Assembly: GCA_944325515.1 (NCBI GenBank)
Contig: CALVAO010000003.1
Location: 115,364 to 179,363 of the forward strand
Direction: 5' to 3'
DNA from: Candidatus Gastranaerophilales bacterium
GTDB taxonomy: Bacteria; Cyanobacteriota; Vampirovibrionia; Gastranaerophilales; Gastranaerophilaceae
Length of the DNA: 64,000 nucleotides
Under the pieces are notes generated by a model. It did no database searches and was not told the origin of the DNA. It saw only the letters and a list, made by a program, of their open reading frames with translations. Positions 34,275-41,903 of this stretch are shown in pieces. A program made the translations under genes and the position numbers. Each line of letters begins with the position of its first letter. The first letter of the stretch is position 1.

Positions 34275-35516
34275 TTAATGAAAGCTGAATCCGTCTTCTT
34301 TCATACGTCTGATAACTTCTTTAAGTTCTTCTTCCGAACATACAATAGAAACTCTTATATAACCCTGTCCGTATTTGCCGAATGCGTCACCTGGAACTGC
34401 CACAATTCCGGATTTTTTGAGCAAATCATCCGTAAATTCTACAGAAGTTTTATATCTCGGAGGTATAGGAAGCCAGAGATAAAACGTAGCGTCCGGAATA
34501 TAAAAATCTCCCCAGCCCAGTTCCTCTTTCAGACCCTTTACAAAAATATCTTGATTTCTTTTAAATCTGATATTTGCTTCCTTAATATATTCTTCACCTT
34601 CTTTTGAGTTTAAAATTTCTGCACCTGCTTTTTGGATGGCTTTAAAGATTCCGGAATCAATCGTTGATTTGAGTTTTCCAAAGATTTTTACGGCTTCTTT
34701 GTTACCGCAAACCCAGCCAAGCCTCCAGCCCGTCATGGCATAAGGTTTTGAGAAGCTGAAAAATTCAACTGCAATATCCTGTGCTCCTTCTATTTCCAAT
34801 ATGCTCATCGGTTTTATTTCCGGCTTGAAATACATATCAGTGTATGCAGCATCCGACATCAACAGAATATGATGTTTCTTGCAGAAGGCAACAACACTTT
34901 CAAGGTATTCTTTTGTTGCTGATGCGCCCAGCGGATTATTCGGGTAATTTATCAAAAGAGCTTTAATCTTTTTAGGATTTAATCCGTCTTTAATTAGGTC
35001 TGCATAAACCTGTTCCAAATCCGGCATAAAATTATTTTCTACAGTTAAAGGTACAGGATAGCTCAAGCCTCCGGAAACTTTAATCATCTCACCATAAGAA
35101 GCATAACCCGGATCTGGAATTAAAATAATATCCTGTTCTTCTTTCTTGAGAGTTGGATTTATTAACGCTCTGATAAAATTCGCAATACCTTCTTTTGAAC
35201 CAATAAGGGAAAATATTTCATCCGCGGGATTAAGGTCTACATTAAACCTTGCTTTCATTCTCTTTGCAACAGCTTCTCTAAAGAAATTCTCGCCTTTTGG
35301 CGAAGAATATGTATGAATATTTTTTTGGCTTAGCGCTCCGGTTAGGCTTTCAAGAACAAATTGAGGCGGTGCCGCCGTAGGAGCGCCCATTGATAAAGAT
35401 ATGGGCGCTCTGCCTTTTGCCGTTAGTTCCGGTGCTAATTTAGCCGTTGTTTCTTTAATACGAAACATTATATATGTTTCAAGTGTCTGGACGTAGTCGT
35501 TAAAAAATTCATTCAT
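34275..35516 (-). CDS. Class I/II PLP aminotransferase, LL-diaminopimelate aminotransferase-like
   Basis: 413 residues, fold type I. Seen: GAPTAAPPQFV near residue 45, the PLP-ring segment INYPNNPLGA near 190, and the PLP-Lys motif SFSKPYAMTGWRLGW near 257. The family Arg-containing end GYIRVSIVCSEEEL is present. This subgroup includes LL-DAP aminotransferases used by cyanobacteria to make diaminopimelate for lysine and peptidoglycan, as well as aspartate aminotransferases. Assignment is by family feel only. No Shine-Dalgarno of note (AGAGGATATATT). Confidence 0.75.
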   Translation of the reverse strand: MNEFFNDYVQTLETYIMFRIKETTAKLAPELTAKGRAPISLSMGAPTAAPPQFVLESLTGALSQKNIHTYSSPKGENFFREAVAKRMKARFNVDLNPADEIFSLIGSKEGIANFIRALINPTLKKEEQDIILIPDPGYASYGEMIKVSGGLSYPVPLTVENNFMPDLEQVYADLIKDGLNPKKIKALLINYPNNPLGASATKEYLESVVAFCKKHHILLMSDAAYTDMYFKPEIKPMSILEIEGAQDIAVEFFSFSKPYAMTGWRLGWVCGNKEAVKIFGKLKSTIDSGIFKAIQKAGAEILNSKEGEEYIKEANIRFKRNQDIFVKGLKEELGWGDFYIPDATFYLWLPIPPRYKTSVEFTDDLLKKSGIVAVPGDAFGKYGQGYIRVSIVCSEEELKEVIRRMKEDGFSFH

Positions 35517-35562
35517 ATAATATATCCTCTGTTCTAATAAGGAATATTATATACCATTTTTT

Positions 35563-35874
35563 CTAAAGTGAGTAGTTTTTTATTGCAGAAATTTTTACGC
35601 AGTTGTCCAAATATTCTATTGTACTGAGCTTTTCGTTGTATAAATACTTAATAAAATTGAGATAGGATATATCAAAAGAACTCAGTAAAATATTTATTTC
35701 AAAACCTTCGGAGCAGAATGGTTCATAATCATACACCACATAACTGTTATATTTGCTTTTCCATTCTTTTCGTTCTATTTTGCAGTTATTTTCTTCTGCA
35801 ATATCTTCTACCCAGTTAACGATATCTTTATTTATGTTTTTTAGTTCTAAATATTTATTCTGAAATTTTTCCAT
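35563..35874 (-). CDS. Small hypothetical protein under a hairpin leader
   Basis: 103 residues from MEKFQNKYLELKNINKDIVNW; acidic, no known domain, no signal peptide. The likely ribosome site GGAG lies ten bases before the ATG, inside the right arm of a perfect 15-bp inverted repeat. An upstream in-frame ATG at 35928 would translate the inverted repeat and is less likely. Confidence 0.6.
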   Translation of the reverse strand: MEKFQNKYLELKNINKDIVNWVEDIAEENNCKIERKEWKSKYNSYVVYDYEPFCSEGFEINILLSSFDISYLNFIKYLYNEKLSTIEYLDNCVKISAIKNYSL

Positions 35875-35882
35875 AACAACAT

Positions 35883-35921
35883 ATCTCCATACAGAAATTG
35901 TAAAGGTTTCTGTATGGAGAT
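35883..35921 (-). promoter_or_regulatory. 15-bp inverted repeat sequestering a ribosome site
   Basis: ATCTCCATACAGAAA (35883-35897) and TTTCTGTATGGAGAT (35907-35921) are perfect complements around a nine-base loop. In the minus-strand mRNA the GGAG before the ATG at 35874 would be paired. It could equally be a DNA operator. Confidence 0.6.
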
Positions 35922-36087
35922 AAATCACCTGTTAGTTTAGTTTTTGGGATTAGGGTGTTAAGAGATTGTATATTAGAGTTTGTGGTAAGAAATACAACGT
36001 TTTTTTGATATCATGATTATTGCCCCAATTTTTTGTGTACACGCGGTGATAAAAGTTGTATAGATTAATAATTTGTAACACCAAAGT

Positions 36088-36121
36088 AGAGTAGGGTGCG
36101 CACACTTGCGCACCCTACTCT
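36088..36121. repeat. Perfect 15-bp hairpin with GTAGGGTGC arms
   Basis: AGAGTAGGGTGCGCA, CACT, TGCGCACCCTACTCT. The arms carry the same GTAGGGTGC / GCACCCTAC ends as the 92-bp repeat, without the middle. It lies just downstream of the XRE gene stop and may stop its transcript. Confidence 0.75.
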
Positions 36122-36141
36122 AATACCATTTTACAGGTGGA

Positions 36142-36459
36142 TTACTTCGATATTATTCCAGCTATTCTGTATAAATACCGAAGCTCTTCATCAGAGCTTT
36201 GTTTAAGAAATTCTTTTAATTTCTCTTCTATTATTTCCCGCTCTTCTTTATACTCAAAGTCAAATAAATCTTTTATTTCTACACCAAAGGCTTCGGAAAG
36301 TTTCACCAGATTATTCATTGTAGTAAAACAGTTCCCTGTTTCAATATTTCCTATCTGTTTTGGAAACAAGCCAATTTTTTCAGATAACTGCTCTTGAGTG
36401 TAACCGCATCTCTTTCGTAATTCTTTTATTCTTTTTCCAAACAGCTTTAATTTATCCAT
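36142..36459 (-). CDS. XRE-family transcriptional regulator
   Basis: 105 residues with a Cro/C1-type HTH at residues about 8-62: FGKRIKELRKRCGYTQEQLSEKIG, then QIGNIETGNCFTTMNNLVKLSEAFGVEIKDLF. An acidic helical tail (EEREIIEEKLKEFLKQSSDEEL) is probably for dimerisation. The ATG at 36459 has no Shine-Dalgarno but a TACAAT box ends six bases upstream, so it may be leaderless. Divergent from the GT2 gene. Target unknown. Confidence 0.85.
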   Translation of the reverse strand: MDKLKLFGKRIKELRKRCGYTQEQLSEKIGLFPKQIGNIETGNCFTTMNNLVKLSEAFGVEIKDLFDFEYKEEREIIEEKLKEFLKQSSDEELRYLYRIAGIISK

Positions 36460-36516
36460 ATATGTATTGTATTTTATATTTAAAATTTTTATACCCAATA
36501 TAATTGCTGATAAAGT

Positions 36517-36546
36517 TTGACAATGTATAATATAAAGTGATATAGT
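36517..36546 (+). promoter_or_regulatory. Promoter of the GT2 gene
   Basis: TTGACA (36517-36522), 18 bases, TATAGT (36541-36546); start near 36553. Confidence 0.6.
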
Positions 36547-36587
36547 GGCAATATTGATATACATATTATTCAAAAAGGATAATTTTA

Positions 36588-37463
36588 TTGGGTAAAATTA
36601 TGAAAGTTTCTGTTATTGTACCTGTTTATAATACCGAAAAATTTTTGAAAAGATGTCTGGAAAGTCTTATTAATCAAACACTCCAAGATATAGAAATTAT
36701 TTGTGTGAATGATGGTTCAGATGACAGTTCCTCAGCGATACTGGAGAGTTTTGCCCTCAAAGACAGCCGTATCAAAATTATTACTCAAACTAATCAAGGT
36801 TTGTCTGAAGCAAGAAACAATGGCATACAATTGGCGCAAGGTGAATTTATCGGTTTTGTTGATTCCGACGATTGGGTTAGTCCGGACTTTTTTGAAAAAC
36901 TTTATAATGCTGCAGCAAAATACAATGCAGAAATAGCATGTACAGAAGCAAAAAGGACAGATGGCATAAAGTATAGTAATTTTTTGCGGATTAAAAAAGA
37001 AGGAATTTACAGTAAAACAAAAGATAAGTATAAAGCTTGCGGGTTTCCGCGCTATTGTTATGTATGGAACAAAATATACAGGCGTGATGCCATTTTGAGC
37101 GCAAATTATCCATTCCCTAAAGGTTATACATTTGAAGACATGTTATGGTCGCATGTTATTGTTGATAAATTAAAAACAGTTGTCACGGTATCCGGTACGT
37201 ATTATTTTTATTTTATAAATCCGCACTCAATTACCGGTATTTTTAGTGAAAAGACTGAAAAAGACGCAAAATATGCTTATAATCAGTGTTTTGAGTATGC
37301 TTACAAAAAGGGTATAAAAATTGATTACAGGCAATATTCTCCGCCACGGCGTATTAGATTTGATGTTTTGGGATTTAAAATCATCGATATAAAAATTTGG
37401 AAATTTTTGATTATATTATATTTATTAGGAATTCCGCTTTTGCAAATTAGGCTGGATAAATAA
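36588..37463 (+). CDS. Family 2 glycosyltransferase
   Basis: 291 residues. The GT-A motifs KVSVIVPVYNTEKFLKRC, CVNDGSDDSS and the DxD-type FVDSDDWVSPDFFEK near residue 95 are present. KGYTFEDMLW lies near the catalytic base. The C-terminus is short and basic-hydrophobic (FLIILYLLGIPLLQI), possibly membrane-associated. The start is a TTG with AAAGGAT upstream; the internal ATG at 36600 is a reasonable alternative. Likely adds sugars to surface polysaccharide or LPS. Downstream is a terminator shared with adk. Confidence 0.88.
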   Translation: MGKIMKVSVIVPVYNTEKFLKRCLESLINQTLQDIEIICVNDGSDDSSSAILESFALKDSRIKIITQTNQGLSEARNNGIQLAQGEFIGFVDSDDWVSPDFFEKLYNAAAKYNAEIACTEAKRTDGIKYSNFLRIKKEGIYSKTKDKYKACGFPRYCYVWNKIYRRDAILSANYPFPKGYTFEDMLWSHVIVDKLKTVVTVSGTYYFYFINPHSITGIFSEKTEKDAKYAYNQCFEYAYKKGIKIDYRQYSPPRRIRFDVLGFKIIDIKIWKFLIILYLLGIPLLQIRLDK

Positions 37464-37497
37464 AACAGGGTGTACCTCAAACTGCACACCCTGTTTT
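37462..37497. terminator. Bidirectional terminator between GT2 gene and adk
   Basis: AAAACAGGGTGT, loop, ACACCCTGTTTTT; T tract on the plus strand and A-rich flank giving T on the minus strand. It ends both convergent genes. Confidence 0.8.
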
Positions 37498-37502
37498 TGT
37501 AT

Positions 37503-38165
37503 TTAAGCATTAACAATTTTTATCAGCCTGTCCCATACTTCATCAATTTCACCGTTGGCATCCAGCTTGTATAAAACACCTTTGTCTTCGTAGAATTTTA
37601 CAAGCGGAGCGGTTTCTTTAAAGTATGTGTCAAAACGTGCTTTTGCGGTTTCTTCATTATCATCAGCTCTTGTTTTTAGTTCTGTACCGCATTTGTCGCA
37701 TATATTTTCAACTTTTGAAGGTTTAAATTTTTTGTTATAAATTTCACCGCACTTCGGGCATGATTGGCGGGCAACAATTCTATCAATCAGAATTTGTGTA
37801 TCAATATCAAAGTAAATAGCCTTGAATGAAACTTCTTGTCCTTTATCAACTTCTTCGTTGATTTTTGTAAGCATTTCAGCCTGCTCAAGACTTCTCGGAT
37901 AACCGTCAAGTACATATCCGTTTCTGCAGTCATCTCCGGCAAGTTTTTTGGCGATAATCTTGCCGACCAGATCTGCAGGTACAAGCTGACCTTTGTCAAT
38001 AAAAGACTTAGCAAATTTTCCCTCTTCAGTCCCATTAGCAATTTCGGCTCTCAAAAGCGACCCTGTATCTACGTGCGGAAAACCAAGATATTCAGACAGC
38101 CTGTTAGTTTGGGTGCCTTTACCGCAAGCCGGAGGACCCAGAAAAATAAGTTCTTTTTTAATCAT
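37503..38165 (-). CDS. adk: Adenylate kinase
   Basis: Phosphate transfer between ATP and AMP. P-loop LGPPACGKGTQ near residue 9, AMP site PHVDTGSLLR, and VLDGYPRSLEQAE. The lid has a four-Cys zinc site (CPKCG ... CDKCG near residues 135-160), as in Gram-positive type enzymes. Length 220 residues. GGAGAAATT precedes the ATG. It lies about 100 bp downstream of the membrane protein gene on the same strand and may share its attenuated transcript. Confidence 0.96.
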   Translation of the reverse strand: MIKKELIFLGPPACGKGTQTNRLSEYLGFPHVDTGSLLRAEIANGTEEGKFAKSFIDKGQLVPADLVGKIIAKKLAGDDCRNGYVLDGYPRSLEQAEMLTKINEEVDKGQEVSFKAIYFDIDTQILIDRIVARQSCPKCGEIYNKKFKPSKVENICDKCGTELKTRADDNEETAKARFDTYFKETAPLVKFYEDKGVLYKLDANGEIDEVWDRLIKIVNA

Positions 38166-38266
38166 ATAAATTTCTCCTTCTTCAATACTTATTATAAAAC
38201 TAAAATGTAAAATTTGTAAATTTGTAATTTTTGCATATAAAACACTAGTCTGATTGAATCATAAAT

Positions 38267-39763
38267 TTATTTTCTTCCGGTTTTTTGGCTTCTGCTCTGA
38301 GTTATTTTGGCATTCATCATTGGAAGCAGTATGCCGAGTGTAATTGCTGAATATGCTATACCGCATGTTTGAGCCAAATTCAGTTTCCACATGTTTTTCT
38401 TTGCAAAATCACGTCCTTTTGAAGCTATTTCGTTATGAGTCTTAAGTGTCATATTATTAAGCCAGTGTTTAATTCCTTTCCCTTTCTTTGTGTAGTTAAA
38501 AAGATTTTGCCCTTTTTTGTCCAGAAGATTTGCAGCTCCTTTTGCGGCAAAACCGCCGAATACAAGCCAGTTAAGGAATCCAAGATAATCTCTTGTCATT
38601 GATTCCCGTAATTCTGTACCATTATCTGCAGCCATAAATCTTCCGATAATAGTTGATGCATAAACTGTTTTAATTGCATTCCCGCTTGTTACAGGTCCGG
38701 CGAATTCAAGTTTTTTTGCAAACTGTTTAAAGTTTTTAACCCCCATTACACTGAATACCATGCCGCCCATCAGTACACTTGCGCCGATTTTTTTGAGCAG
38801 TAAAAATTTATCTTTTTCCCTCTCGATTCTGTTAGCCGAAGTGAAATCAACATCTCCTACAAAACCTTTTCTGCCGGTGCGCTTTTCCGTAATTTTACGA
38901 TTTATGTACTGGTTGGTAAGCCCCAGCACACAGGAACCGGCTATTGCTCCAAAAGCTTTTATTTTGTTAACTTTGCTTATCTTTTTTATAGCTAGCTCTG
39001 CGTTCTTTCCGCCATCCGGAATAAAAACATCTTTTGCCATATCCACAGCATCGCGGAGAATATTTTCCAGTTTTGAAGAGTATTGTTTTCCGTTTATTGA
39101 AAGCTGTGTATCACGTTCAGCCCCCAGAGCATTAGTAAGTCTTTTTTCCATTATTGAAAGAACATGTTTTTTGTCATCTTTATGAATCTCTTTATCGTCT
39201 ATAATTTGCAGAAAAGTTTTTATAAAACCTTTTTTCGATTTCATTTTATCTTGAATGTTTCTGTACTTCGGGTTTCTCCAGCTAATTTTGTTCCACTTTT
39301 CTTCATCAATCCATTCTATATTTTTCCAATTAATGTTTTTAAATTCATTAACTTTATAACCGTCACGTCCGGAGATATTTTCAAAAATATTCTTTACGTA
39401 TTCCTTTTTATTTCCTTGCCATGCTTCTTTTAAAGTTTCAAGAGAATCTGCTGTGTACCAGCTGTCCGGATTTATGTTGACTTCCGGCATGAGCTTTTTT
39501 GATGCAATTTTAGAAATCCCCATTGCAAGAAGTCCGGCAGACAAGCAATTTATGAATGTTCCGCTTATTTCACGAAAAAATGTTTCTGCCCCTGCATATT
39601 CGTTCCTGGCTTTTGTGTCGTAATATGCTCTCGGTATGACCATGGCTCCGACATCCAGACCAACTGCATTGACCATCTCATTCATATCACAGCTTCGCAA
39701 AACATTTGTGATTGTACCGTCAAGAGGACCTCTAAAAGTTAAATTATTGTTATTTATTTTCAT
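38267..39763 (-). CDS. Lineage-specific membrane protein with N-terminal TFRG motif
   Basis: Unknown function. 498 residues begin MKINNNNLTFRGPLDGTITN. Hydrophobic segments near residues 90-112, 275-295, 330-350, 400-425 and 465-488 alternate with long basic loops; the end SAITLGILLPMMNAKITQ resembles the last segment of the protein at 55609 (LILGVFIPKLTYYNTKK). The middle holds a Trp/Asn-rich repeat (NINWKNIEWIDEEKWNKISW). A weak GGAG site precedes the ATG. It lies downstream of a leaderless serine-rich leader peptide and terminator, so expression is probably attenuated by serine or Ser-tRNA supply. Confidence 0.75.
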   Translation of the reverse strand: MKINNNNLTFRGPLDGTITNVLRSCDMNEMVNAVGLDVGAMVIPRAYYDTKARNEYAGAETFFREISGTFINCLSAGLLAMGISKIASKKLMPEVNINPDSWYTADSLETLKEAWQGNKKEYVKNIFENISGRDGYKVNEFKNINWKNIEWIDEEKWNKISWRNPKYRNIQDKMKSKKGFIKTFLQIIDDKEIHKDDKKHVLSIMEKRLTNALGAERDTQLSINGKQYSSKLENILRDAVDMAKDVFIPDGGKNAELAIKKISKVNKIKAFGAIAGSCVLGLTNQYINRKITEKRTGRKGFVGDVDFTSANRIEREKDKFLLLKKIGASVLMGGMVFSVMGVKNFKQFAKKLEFAGPVTSGNAIKTVYASTIIGRFMAADNGTELRESMTRDYLGFLNWLVFGGFAAKGAANLLDKKGQNLFNYTKKGKGIKHWLNNMTLKTHNEIASKGRDFAKKNMWKLNLAQTCGIAYSAITLGILLPMMNAKITQSRSQKTGRK

Positions 39764-39780
39764 TAATATATCTCCACACT

Positions 39781-39815
39781 AAAAAGTCCCGTTTATTTTT
39801 TATAAACGGGACTTT
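39781..39815 (-). terminator. Intrinsic terminator of the serine attenuator
   Basis: On the minus strand AAAGTCCCGTTTA, a seven-base loop and TAAACGGGACTTT are followed by TT and then A (five T in a row). It lies between the leader peptide stop and the ATG of the downstream membrane protein gene. The left arm AGTCCCG is complementary to CGGGACT at the 3' end of the leader coding region (39864-39871 on the plus strand). Confidence 0.8.
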
Positions 39816-39857
39816 GTCTAAACCTTAATACTGCTTATCAAAACAACACATCAAAAT

Positions 39858-39923
39858 TCATCTGAGTCCCGACGACTTAGAGGAGGATGAGGATGATGAA
39901 TTGTTTAAGCAAAATTTTCTCAT
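39858..39923 (-). CDS. Serine-rich leader peptide
   Basis: 21 codons: MRKFCLNN, seven consecutive Ser codons (TCA TCA TCC TCA TCC TCC TCT), Lys, two Ser (TCG TCG), Gly, Leu, Arg, stop TGA. The ATG lies six bases after a TATACT -10 box, so it is probably translated from a leaderless mRNA. Nine Ser out of 21 and the downstream terminator give the classical layout of an amino acid attenuator (compare his, trp and thr leaders). The opposite strand reads as an acidic segment in one frame but has no start codon. Confidence 0.65.
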   Translation of the reverse strand: MRKFCLNNSSSSSSSKSSGLR

Positions 39924-39929
39924 AAGATA

Positions 39930-39959
39930 AGTATATATCCGTTTTGAAAAATTTGTCAA
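39930..39959 (-). promoter_or_regulatory. Promoter of the serine leader
   Basis: On the minus strand a consensus TTGACA (39954-39959), 18 bases and TATACT (39930-39935). The predicted transcription start coincides with the leader ATG at 39923. Confidence 0.8.
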
Positions 39960-40003
39960 TAGCTGACTTGATTTAAGCGTCATGGCATGATACCTTGAAA
40001 CTT

Positions 40004-41842
40004 ATGGAAGCATACGGCACAGAAACTCATACAAAAGAACTTAATACAATATACGAACAGGAACAAGATGATATTGAAGATATTATCTTTGATGATTCTG
40101 ATTTAATGTATGATTTTAAGGCAAGAATAAGGTTAATTAGAAAAAATTTAACTTCTTTTTTCAGAAAGAAATCAAAAAAAGAGTTTAAACGAATTTTGTA
40201 CATAACTCTTGATAATATACCTTTTGATTACATACAGGCATTTAGGAAACAATATCCGGACAAGGAAATCAAAGTTCTTACCTGCGCAGATACTGTCGAA
40301 GGGCTTGAAAGAACTAATATAAGTTTTGAATACTATCTTCAAAACCGTATGAATACGGCAGTAATGTATCGGTATCCCAGAACTTCCGAAAATGTTGAGG
40401 TTTATGGTCTGTATTCCGCAGCGTTTTCCGGTTTGGATAAATCAAGACTTCAATACCTTGCTCCATTTATAAAAGCTGCAAGGATTTGTGCAGGAAAACT
40501 AAAACCGGATATAATACATTGCAGCAATATACCTTTTTTTCTGGGCGGAGAATTTGAAACAAAATTGCCGTATCCGGTTAAGGTTGTGCAAATTATCAAT
40601 GATTTTGCAAAATTTGAAGCAAATAAGACAGAAGCTTTCTGGACAGCAATTAATATTGTTGATAAAAAGAGTATGCGGAAGTTATGCAGAGATAAAATTA
40701 TTAAAAAATGCATTGCATCTCTGTTTAATCTGCATAATACAAAACATTTTTACCGGATGCGCGAATGTCTGGAATTTATTTATCAAAACTATTTTAAATT
40801 CCGCAAATATATAGATAAATGCGAAGATATTGATGAAAATATTTTGTTCAATCGTATGAATGCAAGAGTGCTTAAATTATTTCCTCAAATGGCATATGAA
40901 GATGATATGTTTTGCAATGCCATGTACTATACTCTTAAAAAGACAGATGTCTGGGCTGTAGTTTCTAAAACATACTACAAAGATATTTTCAAAAAACCGG
41001 AGCTTTCCGGAAAAATTTATAAAAGAATAGAAAAAACAAAAAACAAGAGCTCTTATGTTTTATATGGTTCGGATATTCCTAATACAAGAATATATCAAAG
41101 TTTTAATTGTGATAATTTCAGAGAATTACGCTCGAGAAACAAAAAATATCTTCTTAAGGAATTCTCGCGTGAAAGAATAAAAGCAAAGTTTATAGACAGG
41201 GCGCTTTTTAAAACAGAGGATTATACTATCCGCGGATATCTGGATTCTTTCTATGATGCACCGTTGATTTTTGCAGTATATAAGCCGGAGATTTTTGAAC
41301 AGGGTATTGATATTACACTTAATACGATTCTTAAACTGTTTGAGTTAAATAAAAATATACAGTTTATACTTAATATTCCGGAAGGCTTAAAGAACAATTA
41401 CATAAAATCATGGGTAGAGTTTGTTGATAAAAATCCTTCATTTAACGGCAGATGGCTTTTTATTGACGGTGAGATACATTTGAACCAGTTCTTTGCTTCG
41501 TCAGATATGTTTCTGATACCCAAACGTACTAATGAAACCGGCTCTGAACATTATTGCGGAATGAAGTACGGATGCATTCCCGTTGCTTCAAGAAGCGGTA
41601 TCTATAATGACACAATTGCTGATATCTTTGATGATATAACAAACGGATGCGGATTTAAGACGCCGCTTATAACAGAAGAAGACGCAAATGAAATATTTTT
41701 CCACGCTGTAACCAAAGCATTAAATCTGTATTCAAAAAATCCTGCAAGCTGGAATCTTCTAATCAAAAATGCCATGAATTACAATTCCGGCTGGACATTT
41801 GATATTATCGAAAGATATAATAAAATTTATAACAATTTATAA
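40004..41842 (+). CDS. Glycosyltransferase, glycogen synthase (GT5)-like
   Basis: 612 residues. The C-terminal part DMFLIPKRTNETGSEHYCGMKYGCIPVASRSGIYNDTI is the GT5/GT4 nucleotide-sugar motif; glycogen synthases have PSRFEPCGLxQLxAMRYGTIPVV here. PVKVVQIINDFAKF and PDIIHCSNIPFF fit the GT-B N-domain. The first 60 residues are acidic and then basic, atypical for GlgA. The catalytic Glu is displaced (NETGSEHYCG). I chose the ATG at 40004 over TTG 39995. No Shine-Dalgarno. It may be a glucan or surface polysaccharide synthase. Confidence 0.7.
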   Translation: MEAYGTETHTKELNTIYEQEQDDIEDIIFDDSDLMYDFKARIRLIRKNLTSFFRKKSKKEFKRILYITLDNIPFDYIQAFRKQYPDKEIKVLTCADTVEGLERTNISFEYYLQNRMNTAVMYRYPRTSENVEVYGLYSAAFSGLDKSRLQYLAPFIKAARICAGKLKPDIIHCSNIPFFLGGEFETKLPYPVKVVQIINDFAKFEANKTEAFWTAINIVDKKSMRKLCRDKIIKKCIASLFNLHNTKHFYRMRECLEFIYQNYFKFRKYIDKCEDIDENILFNRMNARVLKLFPQMAYEDDMFCNAMYYTLKKTDVWAVVSKTYYKDIFKKPELSGKIYKRIEKTKNKSSYVLYGSDIPNTRIYQSFNCDNFRELRSRNKKYLLKEFSRERIKAKFIDRALFKTEDYTIRGYLDSFYDAPLIFAVYKPEIFEQGIDITLNTILKLFELNKNIQFILNIPEGLKNNYIKSWVEFVDKNPSFNGRWLFIDGEIHLNQFFASSDMFLIPKRTNETGSEHYCGMKYGCIPVASRSGIYNDTIADIFDDITNGCGFKTPLITEEDANEIFFHAVTKALNLYSKNPASWNLLIKNAMNYNSGWTFDIIERYNKIYNNL

Positions 41843-41903
41843 AAATAAATGTTTTATTTTCTCTGCTGTTTAATATAAAATTTAGTTAATCGGAGAGTTT
41901 GTT

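Noticed and set aside
39829..39931. Plus-strand open stretch reading SPDDLEEDEDDELF, an acidic tail-like peptide
   Set aside because: It has no start codon and no ribosome site. The minus-strand Ser-rich frame has an ATG, promoter and terminator, so the acidic text is taken as its complement.
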